From: a virus
Reading direction: 5' to 3' (one strand)
Length of the DNA: 40,520 nt
IMG/VR virus record: IMGVR_UViG_3300048033_000730
Span: 1-40,520 of that record
Of this stretch, positions 13,737-23,301 are shown piece by piece; positions within the stretch are counted from its first letter, which is position 1; every line of letters starts with the position of its first letter. Below the pieces are notes generated by a model. That model made no database searches and had not been told where the DNA came from. It saw only the letters and a list, made by a program, of their open reading frames with translations. The position numbers and the translations under genes are program-made.

Positions 13737-16700
13737 CTATTCGAAGAAGTCGTCAGTCATGTAGCGTAGGCCCTTAGTGAAGGTAATACCCGCAACGGTA
13801 TCTTCTCGGTCTACGCGAACACTGGCATTCCACGAACGCTCTAACGTCCTGTCGTCCATAAGAGTGGGGAACTGCTTCCTAAACTCTCTAGCCTCCCGCA
13901 CCGCCTCCTGCTGCAACTGTGTGTTGCCCATTTTCTTAGCCGCTTTGTACTTATTAAGTATGCGCTGTTTTCTTGCCAGCACCTTATTCTCAAAGTTTTT
14001 AGCCGCCGAACGCTGCTCGTAAGTATTAGACAAATCAGCAGGGGTAAAGCCAATAGCTTGTGTTACCAAGTTCCATGTGTTGATGTCGGTGTCTATCGGG
14101 TCACCGTCCCTGTTGCGTGCACCATCTACCATATAACGCCAAGACTTCAACCCGTTGCGAACAAACGTAGGCGACACGTTTTCAAATCCCCGCATATACC
14201 TGCCCGCAGGGAAGTCTTCTGTGACCGCACGTTCGACGCCTAGTGCGTATGACCCCATAGGCCCAGCCAAATTAAACAGCATAGTACGCACATAGCCATA
14301 ATCTTCTATGCTCTTAGGGTCATCCCGCCACAGTATGTCGTTGGCCAACGCTGCTCGCGTGCTTACGTCTACGTTTAACAAGGAGCCAATAACGCCTTGG
14401 TAGAAGAAGTCGCCGAAAGTATCTTGCATTTGCACTCGTGGGTTGTACGGCTCATCGTCATCGTCGGGTATTAACATCTCGATTATGTGCATTAGCGTCG
14501 TAGTCAACCCAAAGAACGGCAGACCTTTAGCGCCTAGGATGGCAAAGCTTAGCCCGTAAGTACCAATTACTTGTCGGATTGCCGCGCGCTTTACTTCTGG
14601 GGGCAAGTCAGAGTCTATAAACGCCTGTTTCATAGCTGTGCCCAAGACGTAGGCTTGCTGGAACACGATGTTTTTAAACGTCCAAATTACACGCCCGAAA
14701 TCGTTTTGCATCCACCTAGGCATTGTTTCTGCCATACCACCGGTGTGCGCGTCACGCACCATCTTAGCTGCGAAATCAATTGCTGCTTGCTCGTTGTTAG
14801 CAGGTACATTCTCTGAGGGTATACCGTATTGCAAGGCTAAGTCATACGCGGCTATAGCGGTGGCTGACCGCATGTACTGCTCACTCTTAGCGAACGGAGT
14901 AGAAAGAAACTCCACCGTCTTGTAGAACACGCCGTCAAAGTCTTTGGCTTTTGTTTTGCCCCGCTCCAACGCTTCCCTCGCAACCGTGTGCTTTAGCAGT
15001 CCGCGATTATCTAGCGCGGTGTACATGTTTTTGTACTTAGCTATAGTGCCCCAGTCTTTTGTCGCCGTTATACCCGCAGCTTGCAACGCGCTGGTAGCAG
15101 CAGGGTAAGTGGTCCGTGCACCCAACATAGGTGTTACCATAAACACCAAACCAGTAAGGTTGACCACCGCGGACGATACGCTACCAACTATGTACTCAAG
15201 GTAGCTGGCAAAAGTAAGTTTAGCGGCAAGAGGAGAAACTCTCGGGTTAAGGAAGAAGTCTTCTTGCATAGTCAACGCTTTAGCAGCGGCAGTCATGTTC
15301 TTATCTTTGCCGTGGTACTCCTTGGCCACCCTGCGTATTTCGCTCATAGCATTTTCTATTTGCGGGTTGAAACGGGTGTTAGCTATTTTATTAGCCCACT
15401 TAATAGCGACGTTGGAGTAAGCCGTAATGATGTCAGCATCCATACCCGGCAGGTTCATGGACTTTTTAAACTGCTGCATTAACGACTTTTCTGGGAACAT
15501 AGAGATGTACTGCTGGTACACTTGCTCGACTACTTTCTCATCCACGCCGTTGTTGCGCATTTCTCCTACGAGCTTAGTGACAAACTGCCCTTCTGGAAGC
15601 CCCTTAGGTACGCTCATAGAGTTTATGTTGTCGTACTGCTGAATTTCAAAGTTTGCCCCGTGCTTAGCCCGCAGCTCTGCGATGGCCTGCTCTCTTTCTC
15701 TAGGACTAGCCAACGCCCTTGGCGTTCTTTTTGGTTCGCCTTTGGCGTTAAGGTTGTCTGGGTCTAGGTAGTCAATCCAGTATTCGCCGTCGCGTTCAAA
15801 GGGCACATAGGCAGTAACCCCTTCCAGCTGGGCAAAATCTTTCATTAAGTTAGACGCAGCTGTTGCGGGGAGTAGCTCGCTAATAAGCTCCACGTACTCG
15901 GTAAGGAAAGCGTCGAGTTCTCCGCGTAAAGTTTTGTATGCGTCTTGTAGGCCCTTAGGCAAGTTGTTGTATCGGTTTTTTAGCTTCCTGTAACTTTCCT
16001 TGCCCTTAGCGTTTTTAGGCTCGGGTTTAAATATGTCAACGCCCTCGAGTCGAGAATCTATAGCGAGGTTGTTAAATGCTTTGCGCTGCGCAGGGGTAGC
16101 TTCACGCTCGGCTTTAGACATGGTCCGAATGTTCTTGCTTGTACGGTCTATGGCCGTGTTGACCTCACCGCGTTTCCTTTCTATGCCTGCCAGCAGGGTG
16201 CCTATGGGCAGGGGGTTTTTGCCTCTGTAACGAGCCGCAGTTTCGCCGAACATATTTTGCATGTTGCCAAGGCTGGAAGTGCCTAGCGCCCATACCCTTG
16301 CCTTGTCGTCTTTGACGCGGGAAAGCTTGTTTAGTGCATCGTCAGTGTTACGGTCGAGGAAGGACTTAGATATGTCGTCCATAACCTCGTCTACTTTGCC
16401 ACTGCCTAGATACAAAGTTTCGGCAAGAGTGGGCTCTATACCTTGAGATACATCCAGAAGATCATTTAAGAACTTAAGCGCTGTGTCGTACGCAGTGTCA
16501 CTTTTACGCAGACCGAAGAACTCAGCAATAACCTCGAGAATACGCACGAACATATTCTCACTCTTAGGCGCTTTAATTTCTTTTAGCAGTGCTTGAAATT
16601 CGCCGTTGCTTACAACCTCAGCAGCAAACTCCTGTATGTCTCTACCACCATAAGCACCACCCATTCGAGTCTTTATCTCGTCGAAGAACTCGATGAACTT

Positions 16701-19700
16701 TTTAGTTGTGGGGTGCTCTCGGTTATTCAGCACCTGCGCAAGCGCCGCGTGCCCAGACTCGTGCAGCAGGGTGTGCTCGTTTAGACCGGTAGTGGTTTTA
16801 AGGACCACCGTGTTCAGGCCCGGGATGTATGCACCGCTAGCCATGTTGGGTAAGGTAGTGGCCGAGTAACCTGCACCTTCTACTTTTTGTGCTGTCCGCA
16901 TAGCGGCGGCAACGGCCTTCTTACCTAGCAAGACTTCGGTAACTTTTATTACCTCAGTAAGCGCTGTGTTCTGTGTTGTTTCTAGTCCGAACAACTTGCG
17001 CATTGCCCGCACAAAGGCTGTAAGGGCAGTGGTATTTTCATAAGGTATTGTATCTAGGTATTCCGCAGCACCGCGGTTTGTCATGGCCCAAGTAGCAAAC
17101 TCTCGAGGGTTATCTAAAAAGTTATTGCGCCCTTCAAACGCGCTTTGCTCCATAGGGGATAACTTTCTTTTACCTTTTACTTTTTTGTTGTAGTTATCTA
17201 CTACGAAGTTTCTAACTGCGTTCAACTCTGACACAGCTTGGTTTGTCTCTGGGCTATTAAGCTCGCCTATGTTCCTTATGTTGAGGGTAGTTACGGCATG
17301 AAATAACTCGTGCGTTACTACTTCGTACGACGTGCCAACTTTACCAGTTACGTCAGCCCCGTTTACCCTTACAAATAAAGACACGTCCTTTGGACTAACT
17401 TGAGTTTCTTGGAAGCCCCTAACGCCACCCATGCTTGCTGGAATTTTGTCCCCTAAGTGGATCACCTTAAAGTCTACTGGCATGCCAGCTTTTTCGTAAG
17501 CACTAAGCCGGTTCTGTATTGCGGCGGCAATAACTCGTAGGTCTTTACTTGGTGCGTTCTTAGCTATGAACTTAGCTACTTCAACAGCGCTCTTACCTTC
17601 AACGCCTGCTTGGACCTCAAGGGCTTCTGCGGGCAACGGATCAAGGTTCTGCGTTCTTACACCGGGGCCGTCTAGTGCAACTGACGTGCTGCCTAGCTTG
17701 CTGTTTATGCGGGCTATTAGGTTAGTAATTGCTTTGTCGTCACCACGCTTGTTTCGGGCGGTAATAACCGCCTTGACCGCACCTTGCAAGTCACCCTCTG
17801 AAACCAGCTCTATTGTTTCTGGCGCTAAATCAGGGCCTTGGTACTCAGGCGTTTCTAACAGGAACTTCTCCCCAAACTTTATTGCGCGCTTTTGATCTTT
17901 CTTCGAAAGAATCTTATTGTTCTCGGCAAGGACTCTCGCCCGAATAGACTCGGGGATTAAGTTAGGGTTTTCTTTGGCTATGCGTGTGTAGCTGTCTAAG
18001 AAGGTCTTCTGCTTTGTCTGTGGTAGGCTAGCAATAAAGTTCACCCACTCGCTGCTTCGCGCTGCTGGGCCTAGCTCCGCTTCCGCTTTTTCTGCGATAG
18101 TTTGTGCGTTTCTTATAACCGCCGCAACGTAACCAACAGTTCCTTCTTGCTCTGCCTGCTCCTCTAAGTCCGCAACGGCTTCAGCTTCTTCGTCCAGCCT
18201 TGCTTTTTCTTCGTCCTTTATGCGCTTAGCTGTTTGCTCAGGAGTTTCGCCAACCAGTTTCTTTTTTTCTTGTTTTAGCTTACGATCAACTTTTAATGCG
18301 TCTTTGTTTACCGCCTTGCTAAGTTCTTTTTCTGTTTTGCTACGCCCAAGCTCGCTTACCTTGCGCACTTCGGCGTCTTTCTTTTCCTTGGCGTTTCTAC
18401 GCTTTATAGAAGCAAGCTCGGTCGCCACCAAGTCTTCGTTTGCTTTGAACGCTTTTTTCACGGGCGCGCCCATGTTGTTATTTATATACGTCCTAGCTTT
18501 TTGTACGTCTGCTAAGGTCGCAGCTAACTTTTCATTTTCGCGTACCGTATAGCCAACATTAGATTCAGCAGCTATAGCGGCAATAGCACCTTCAGGAGTT
18601 GAATAGGCGTGTAAGTAGTTAGCCAATACTTGTCTACCAGAAGTAGCTTCTTCTTGTGGTGACGTGGCCGCTTTAAGTGCAGCTAACTCTTGATATACTT
18701 TGTCGGGCAGCGGTTTGTTTCTAAAGGCTAGTTTGTCCTCAACAAACTTTTTAACCTCAGGTGGTTTTTTCTTTGTTACAGGGGCAGCTTTTTTGGCAGC
18801 GGGAGCAACGGGCTCAACAGGGGCAACGGGCTCAACAGGGGCAGCGGGCTCAACAACAGGAGCGGCAACTTCTTCGGTTGGCTGTGTAGCTTTCTCTGCT
18901 CGCTGTGCCTGTGCTGTGCGCACCAAGTTATCAAACTCTTCGTCGGGCAAGTTAAAGCTTTGCTCTTCATTAACACCAAGTTCGTCAAAAACTATTTTCG
19001 CTTGCTCAGGGTCTTTAAGCTGGCCTACGCCCTCAGCTTGTGTTTCTGCTACAGGTTCAGCAGCCGGTGCCGCAGGCTCTTGAGGTACTATCATCTCTTC
19101 TTGGACAAGAGGACCGTCAAAAACTAAATTATCCCGCGCTTCAACTTCCGCTAAGAAATCGCGCATCTCCGGCTCAGAAAAGTTCTGTACCTGTGTAAGT
19201 TCCGCTTCAGTAAATTCGTACTCGTCAGTAAGGAAACCAAGCAGGTCTTTAGACCACAGCGGACGGTCCACAGGTATATCTTCTTCTGCGGCAGCCATTA
19301 CTTCATCTTGGGTTTCTTCTGTCTGGAAGGGCCGCCTCGCAAGTTCTTCGTCTATTACAGGCGCAGCTTCCTTAACTACAGGCGCAGCTTCCTTAACTAC
19401 AGGCGCAGCTGCTGCTGTTACGAGCGGTTTTTTACCTACCACAGTTGGTTCTGGTATATCTTCAGGCGCTGGCGGCTCTTCAACTACTGGCGCTGCTTCT
19501 TGGGCTACTTCTGGTGCGGCCTCTTCGGTTACTGGCGCTGCTTCTGGGGCTACCGCTGGTGCGGCTTTTTCTGCTACTACCGGCTCGTCTATAACAGGAG
19601 CAGCTTGTTCGGCGGCAGCGGCTTCGGCCTGTGCGCGCTCTCTTCTGAACTGGGCTCTTTCGGTAAACCCGCGTCCTGTGCCACCTATACCACCAAGAGG

Positions 19701-20567
19701 CAGACCAACAGCAAGACCGGCAACGCCCGACTCTAGCACTCGGCTGACGTTTTCTGGTGTAAAGATGTCAGCGTTTTCGGCAACAAAACTTTCTGCTGCG
19801 ATATTAACCGCTTCTTGCGAACCCTCAGTTAGACCCTCTGTGGCTGCGCCTTTTACTACGCCCTTAGCGGCGTTAGCGGCAATACTGGGCTGCATACCTG
19901 ACTTCTTAAGTGCGGCTTCCACCACAGCTTTTCGCATGCTAGGGCTGAAGCTTTTCACTAACTGTACTGGGGCGGCAAGCTCAAGCAACGAGTTAACCCC
20001 ACCGGCTATGGTGGCAGCCACCGGCTCTATTTTCCCAGTTTCCTCATAAATCCCCGCAAAAGATTCTGGGGCCATAAGAGAGAACGAACCCAACGCACCC
20101 GCAAGGGTGGCGCCTGTGCCTGCGGCTAAACCAGCAAGCGGAGCTGCTACTGCACCTGTAACTGCGGACGCGCCTAACCCGCCAAGAATAGGCAGGTTTT
20201 CCATAAACTTTTCTGTGACGTAGCCAGCGGCTCCGCCTAAGGATTCTACGTCTTTAAAGCTCCCGTACTGAGCGGGGTCTTGCATGGCAGCGGCCATACG
20301 ACGTTCATCTGCTTCGGCGAGCTGTTCTTTTGCGTACTCATCCGCCCCGAATATAGAAGCTAAATAAGCGGGCAAGTCGTCCTTTAAAGTCGCTTCTAGG
20401 TTTGTGCTACCACGTCTATAAGCAGCGCTAGCGATGTCGCCTAAGGTGGGGTCTGGTTGTGCATAGGCTCCGGGATAAGCCGCCTCAATACGAGAGCGTA
20501 TTTCTTGCGAAGGCATTTCATCTGGGAAACGAATAAGCTGCCCGTCGGGCGCACGAACTATAGGCAT
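13737..20567 (-). CDS. Giant polyvalent virion protein with two metalloprotease-like motifs
   Basis: 2276 aa. In order: an N-terminal region with glycine/alanine-rich hydrophobic stretches (~115-175, 275-300) that could insert in membrane; an Ala/Pro/Glu/Val-rich disordered zone (~310-640) with near-perfect short repeats; charged coiled-coil stretches (~700-850); HELFH (H1086-H1090) with EFATWAM later; HESGH (H1269-H1273) with QEFAAEVV later; YVPFERDGEYWI (~1585), like the PLxRFG motif of polyvalent proteins; and a C-terminal region (~1750-2276) with hydrophobic helices. This plan fits large phage proteins injected with the DNA (Iyer-type polyvalent proteins). It is the last gene of the late operon, after three putative internal proteins. 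Substrates of the putative proteases unknown. Confidence 0.85.
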   Translation of the reverse strand: MPIVRAPDGQLIRFPDEMPSQEIRSRIEAAYPGAYAQPDPTLGDIASAAYRRGSTNLEATLKDDLPAYLASIFGADEYAKEQLAEADERRMAAAMQDPAQYGSFKDVESLGGAAGYVTEKFMENLPILGGLGASAVTGAVAAPLAGLAAGTGATLAGALGSFSLMAPESFAGIYEETGKIEPVAATIAGGVNSLLELAAPVQLVKSFSPSMRKAVVEAALKKSGMQPSIAANAAKGVVKGAATEGLTEGSQEAVNIAAESFVAENADIFTPENVSRVLESGVAGLAVGLPLGGIGGTGRGFTERAQFRRERAQAEAAAAEQAAPVIDEPVVAEKAAPAVAPEAAPVTEEAAPEVAQEAAPVVEEPPAPEDIPEPTVVGKKPLVTAAAAPVVKEAAPVVKEAAPVIDEELARRPFQTEETQDEVMAAAEEDIPVDRPLWSKDLLGFLTDEYEFTEAELTQVQNFSEPEMRDFLAEVEARDNLVFDGPLVQEEMIVPQEPAAPAAEPVAETQAEGVGQLKDPEQAKIVFDELGVNEEQSFNLPDEEFDNLVRTAQAQRAEKATQPTEEVAAPVVEPAAPVEPVAPVEPVAPAAKKAAPVTKKKPPEVKKFVEDKLAFRNKPLPDKVYQELAALKAATSPQEEATSGRQVLANYLHAYSTPEGAIAAIAAESNVGYTVRENEKLAATLADVQKARTYINNNMGAPVKKAFKANEDLVATELASIKRRNAKEKKDAEVRKVSELGRSKTEKELSKAVNKDALKVDRKLKQEKKKLVGETPEQTAKRIKDEEKARLDEEAEAVADLEEQAEQEGTVGYVAAVIRNAQTIAEKAEAELGPAARSSEWVNFIASLPQTKQKTFLDSYTRIAKENPNLIPESIRARVLAENNKILSKKDQKRAIKFGEKFLLETPEYQGPDLAPETIELVSEGDLQGAVKAVITARNKRGDDKAITNLIARINSKLGSTSVALDGPGVRTQNLDPLPAEALEVQAGVEGKSAVEVAKFIAKNAPSKDLRVIAAAIQNRLSAYEKAGMPVDFKVIHLGDKIPASMGGVRGFQETQVSPKDVSLFVRVNGADVTGKVGTSYEVVTHELFHAVTTLNIRNIGELNSPETNQAVSELNAVRNFVVDNYNKKVKGKRKLSPMEQSAFEGRNNFLDNPREFATWAMTNRGAAEYLDTIPYENTTALTAFVRAMRKLFGLETTQNTALTEVIKVTEVLLGKKAVAAAMRTAQKVEGAGYSATTLPNMASGAYIPGLNTVVLKTTTGLNEHTLLHESGHAALAQVLNNREHPTTKKFIEFFDEIKTRMGGAYGGRDIQEFAAEVVSNGEFQALLKEIKAPKSENMFVRILEVIAEFFGLRKSDTAYDTALKFLNDLLDVSQGIEPTLAETLYLGSGKVDEVMDDISKSFLDRNTDDALNKLSRVKDDKARVWALGTSSLGNMQNMFGETAARYRGKNPLPIGTLLAGIERKRGEVNTAIDRTSKNIRTMSKAEREATPAQRKAFNNLAIDSRLEGVDIFKPEPKNAKGKESYRKLKNRYNNLPKGLQDAYKTLRGELDAFLTEYVELISELLPATAASNLMKDFAQLEGVTAYVPFERDGEYWIDYLDPDNLNAKGEPKRTPRALASPREREQAIAELRAKHGANFEIQQYDNINSMSVPKGLPEGQFVTKLVGEMRNNGVDEKVVEQVYQQYISMFPEKSLMQQFKKSMNLPGMDADIITAYSNVAIKWANKIANTRFNPQIENAMSEIRRVAKEYHGKDKNMTAAAKALTMQEDFFLNPRVSPLAAKLTFASYLEYIVGSVSSAVVNLTGLVFMVTPMLGARTTYPAATSALQAAGITATKDWGTIAKYKNMYTALDNRGLLKHTVAREALERGKTKAKDFDGVFYKTVEFLSTPFAKSEQYMRSATAIAAYDLALQYGIPSENVPANNEQAAIDFAAKMVRDAHTGGMAETMPRWMQNDFGRVIWTFKNIVFQQAYVLGTAMKQAFIDSDLPPEVKRAAIRQVIGTYGLSFAILGAKGLPFFGLTTTLMHIIEMLIPDDDDEPYNPRVQMQDTFGDFFYQGVIGSLLNVDVSTRAALANDILWRDDPKSIEDYGYVRTMLFNLAGPMGSYALGVERAVTEDFPAGRYMRGFENVSPTFVRNGLKSWRYMVDGARNRDGDPIDTDINTWNLVTQAIGFTPADLSNTYEQRSAAKNFENKVLARKQRILNKYKAAKKMGNTQLQQEAVREAREFRKQFPTLMDDRTLERSWNASVRVDREDTVAGITFTKGLRYMTDDFFE
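18781..19415 (-). repeat. Ala/Pro-rich low-complexity repeats within the giant protein
   Basis: Two blocks. At 19367-19415 a 21-bp unit (AGGCGCAGCTTCCTTAACTA plus C on the + strand) is repeated twice in tandem and begins a third time. At about 18803-18860 an 18-bp unit (GGGCTCAACAGGGGCAAC) is repeated with small changes. They encode APVVKEAAPVVKEA- and PVEPVAPVEPVAP-type tracts, a flexible linker likely to vary in length between relatives. Confidence 0.8.
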
Positions 20568-20588
20568 TACGCAGTTCTCATATAAGGT

Positions 20589-22451
20589 TTATTGGTTTGG
20601 TAGCTGAGTATATTCTACTATGCCTTGCGAACCCCCTATTCCAGCCTGCCCGCCTACACCGGAAAACTGATTTAACGCGGTTAGTTCATCCCGCAAAGTT
20701 TTCTTTAGTAGCTCCTCCTTAAATGCTGCTAGTTCAGAGGCTATGTTTTCTTTGTCTCTTGGGCTGCTATAAAGACCACCAAAGCTAGAGTATTTGTCCT
20801 CTAGCTCTTTTTCTTTTCTGGCTATAATTTCTGATAGGTCGCCCACTTCCATGCGCGTCAGTATGTTTTGTCGCGCCTCCATAGCCCTGTCTTGCATAGC
20901 TACGTCAGAAGCAGCCTTTAAGCGGGCGTCCAACTCTTGTTGCTTAGCTTGGCGATCAGCTTCGGCAGAGCGTATTCTGCGCCCTTCCTCTGCGATTTTA
21001 GCGGTTTCAAAGCCTTTAGATGCGCCTCCGCCCCGACCCAAAACTTGGCCCAAGCCTATTAGCCCGTCAAGAATGCCCCCAACTTTGCCTTGTGATTGTG
21101 GGGTCTGTGGAGGCGGAGTGGTTTTAGCCGCCGGTGTTTGCCCTGTTCCCGTGCCTTGTTGGGTTACGCCCGCAGCCGGTGGCTGGCCTGAGGCACCGCC
21201 TTTTATGTCTTGGAGGGTCTGCTCAACTCGAGCGCGCTCGTCAAAAATGCGCTGGAAAATATCTTTAGCTGCTTGTTCACGGGTAGGTGGCATCTTGCCT
21301 GTTTCGTCAGCAAACGCTCTTTCTTGTCGCTCCTGCGCTACCTTTTCTAACCGCTCTCTTAAATCTCTTGCCCCACTCAAAGAATCGGTAGCTAAAGAAC
21401 TAAGGCCGCCCGGTAGGTCCTCTATAAACTGCCCGATAGCGTTTAAAGGCACGTTAATTCCGGCACGCGCTCGGTCGCCAAATTCTTTAAACTGCTCTTC
21501 TCGGTTTTGTCGCCGCGAGTCCTGCTCTATAGCTTGTTGTGCCCTGCGGTCTTCTTTTTCTTGTTCCCTACGTAGTTCTTCAGCTTTTTGTTCCGCAGCG
21601 CGCCTCCTACGCATTTCGTTATATGTTTTGTTTCCGGGGTCTGGGTTAAAGTAATCCAATAAGCTTGATTCTCTTGGCGTTTCGTCCGCTTCTCGCACTA
21701 TGGCACCTTGCGACATTAGAAGACGTACGTCATCCGCCGTGTACTGTTCTCCGTTAGGGCCTCTAGCCACAATGGTAAACTCATCTTCTCCTTCAACTAC
21801 AGACCCATCAAGACCGGCGTAACCCTTAACCCGACCACCCATAGCCATGCCTTCGGAGGGGCCATACATCATATCGTTAACTTTCTGCTTGAACGCATTA
21901 GAAAACTGCTCCTCAAACATCTGCCTGTCTAGCTCAAGAGCCTTTCGGCCTTCGGGGCTTACTTTGTCTGGGTTCTTATCGTAGTAGTCAAACTTCTTAA
22001 GACCTTCTAAGTACTTAAGCATCTGAGCATTTTCTTCGGGCGACAGTTGGGGAATAGGGCCCTTAGACTTCGCACCTACTTTAGGCATGCCCCCTTGTGC
22101 ATAACCCACAATGCCGCCTTGCGCCATGCCTACTCTTCCCATATTGGGAGCGGGAGCCGCAGAAATACCTCGGGCCATTTGTGGTTGGGGGGCAGGCATA
22201 CTGCGCTGTCCTTGCATCTGGACTCCGGGGGCCACGCGCGAAGCTAGGTCTTGCTCCATCTGGCCTACGACGGTGCCCTCTGGGGGCTGCATACCCATGG
22301 CCGCTTGGCGCTCTTTAGCCGCTTCCATCTTCTGCTTTTCTTGCAGTGCTATGGCATAAACCAGCTGAGGGTCTACACTCTGCCTACGCATAAGCTCTTG
22401 AATACTCAAGTCTTTTAGCTGGTCTATTTCTTGCGCGATTCCATAAGCCAT
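20589..22451 (-). CDS. Putative internal/injection virion protein (620 aa)
   Basis: Not recognised by family name. N-terminal helix (YGIAQEIDQLKDLSIQELMR), then a Met/Gln/Pro-rich linker containing MAQGGIVGYAQGGMPK (~132-147), a small domain with DEFTIVARGPNGEQYTADDV (~227-246), a long Arg/Glu-rich helical region (~280-410), a Pro/Gln/Gly linker (PPAAGVTQQGTGTGQTPAA), and a final coiled region. The mix of helices and disordered linkers, and position between other late genes, fit a virion or ejected protein. The AQGG motif is shared with neighbours. 21 nt separate it from the giant gene. Marine phages carry similar proteins of unknown role. Confidence 0.78.
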   Translation of the reverse strand: MAYGIAQEIDQLKDLSIQELMRRQSVDPQLVYAIALQEKQKMEAAKERQAAMGMQPPEGTVVGQMEQDLASRVAPGVQMQGQRSMPAPQPQMARGISAAPAPNMGRVGMAQGGIVGYAQGGMPKVGAKSKGPIPQLSPEENAQMLKYLEGLKKFDYYDKNPDKVSPEGRKALELDRQMFEEQFSNAFKQKVNDMMYGPSEGMAMGGRVKGYAGLDGSVVEGEDEFTIVARGPNGEQYTADDVRLLMSQGAIVREADETPRESSLLDYFNPDPGNKTYNEMRRRRAAEQKAEELRREQEKEDRRAQQAIEQDSRRQNREEQFKEFGDRARAGINVPLNAIGQFIEDLPGGLSSLATDSLSGARDLRERLEKVAQERQERAFADETGKMPPTREQAAKDIFQRIFDERARVEQTLQDIKGGASGQPPAAGVTQQGTGTGQTPAAKTTPPPQTPQSQGKVGGILDGLIGLGQVLGRGGGASKGFETAKIAEEGRRIRSAEADRQAKQQELDARLKAASDVAMQDRAMEARQNILTRMEVGDLSEIIARKEKELEDKYSSFGGLYSSPRDKENIASELAAFKEELLKKTLRDELTALNQFSGVGGQAGIGGSQGIVEYTQLPNQ

Positions 22452-22475
22452 GGTTTTGATCTCTTAGCTAGTATC

Positions 22476-23291
22476 TTAAAATATTTTATCGAAAAGGTCT
22501 TTAAGCTGATCGAGTACGTCAGCACTAGCGCCCGCGTCAGCAAGAAGCTGCGACAACTCACTAGGCCCGATGTACTCTGTTTGCGCAGCGGAAATAGGCA
22601 GGTCTTGCAGTAGTGACTGCTGATATTGCACCTGCTTGTATGGGAAGTCTCGCTCTTCTACAAACTGAGCGTAGTCCGCCGCAATACCCTCTTGCTCGAT
22701 GCCACGTTGCACAGCACCGGCGTTTTGTTGGGCGGCGATAGCCTCTAATCCGTATTTATTAGTCATTTCTTGAGCTTGCCGTGCGCGGTCTTGTTCGAGG
22801 TTGAACTGATCCATACCTTGAGTGTAGGCAGTCTGCATACCCGTACCGTATATGTCGGCAAGGTTTCTAAGTAGGTTGCGCTGACCTTCAGACTCCATAA
22901 TAGCTTGTCTACCACCACCGAAAGCGCCCGCTTTACCTAATCTGGAGGCATTCTGTACGCGCTGTATCGCTGCCTGACGCTGCGCTTCTGCCATCTGGGG
23001 TTCTAAAGCAGCACTAATAAAAGGAGACATGTAGTCCTGCGCCGCAGTACCAGAGGTAAAGCTGGTAGGCGTAAACCCACCCATTTGGTCAGTAGGCACT
23101 GTAAGACCTGCAAGCCCTTGAAATGCTTTAGTTTGCAGTTCAGACTGACCCGCAGTAAGGGGCCCTGAATACGCTTGGTAGGGCATATTAGACAGAGCTT
23201 CGCCTTTAGCGAGCATTCCGGTTACGTAGGGTGCAGCCCAACCGGATAGGGATTCTGTGGTACTTGCGGGTTGACCTATTGGATCACTCAT
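22476..23291 (-). CDS. Putative virion/DNA-injection protein (271 aa)
   Basis: Contains the run YMSPFISAALEPQ, then QRVQNASRLGKAGAFGGGRQ with AIMESEGQRNLLRNLADIYG and a Gln/Ala-rich helical second half. The order YMSPY...AGAFGGSR...E..RNL...DI..G is seen in a widespread family of phage structural proteins, often assigned to tail or internal virion proteins. Predicted mainly helical. Ends in an amphipathic helix (LDQLKDLFDKIF). Preceded by the 308-aa gene with a 10-nt gap; role inferred from the order of genes. Confidence 0.75.
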   Translation of the reverse strand: MSDPIGQPASTTESLSGWAAPYVTGMLAKGEALSNMPYQAYSGPLTAGQSELQTKAFQGLAGLTVPTDQMGGFTPTSFTSGTAAQDYMSPFISAALEPQMAEAQRQAAIQRVQNASRLGKAGAFGGGRQAIMESEGQRNLLRNLADIYGTGMQTAYTQGMDQFNLEQDRARQAQEMTNKYGLEAIAAQQNAGAVQRGIEQEGIAADYAQFVEERDFPYKQVQYQQSLLQDLPISAAQTEYIGPSELSQLLADAGASADVLDQLKDLFDKIF

Positions 23292-23301
23292 GTGTCTTAC
23301 C

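Noticed and set aside
20794-21654. 286-codon + strand frame opposite the 620-aa structural gene
   Set aside because: Ser/Cys/Arg-rich reading typical of the complement of an Ala/Glu/Arg-rich helical gene; no start signal and against the operon direction.
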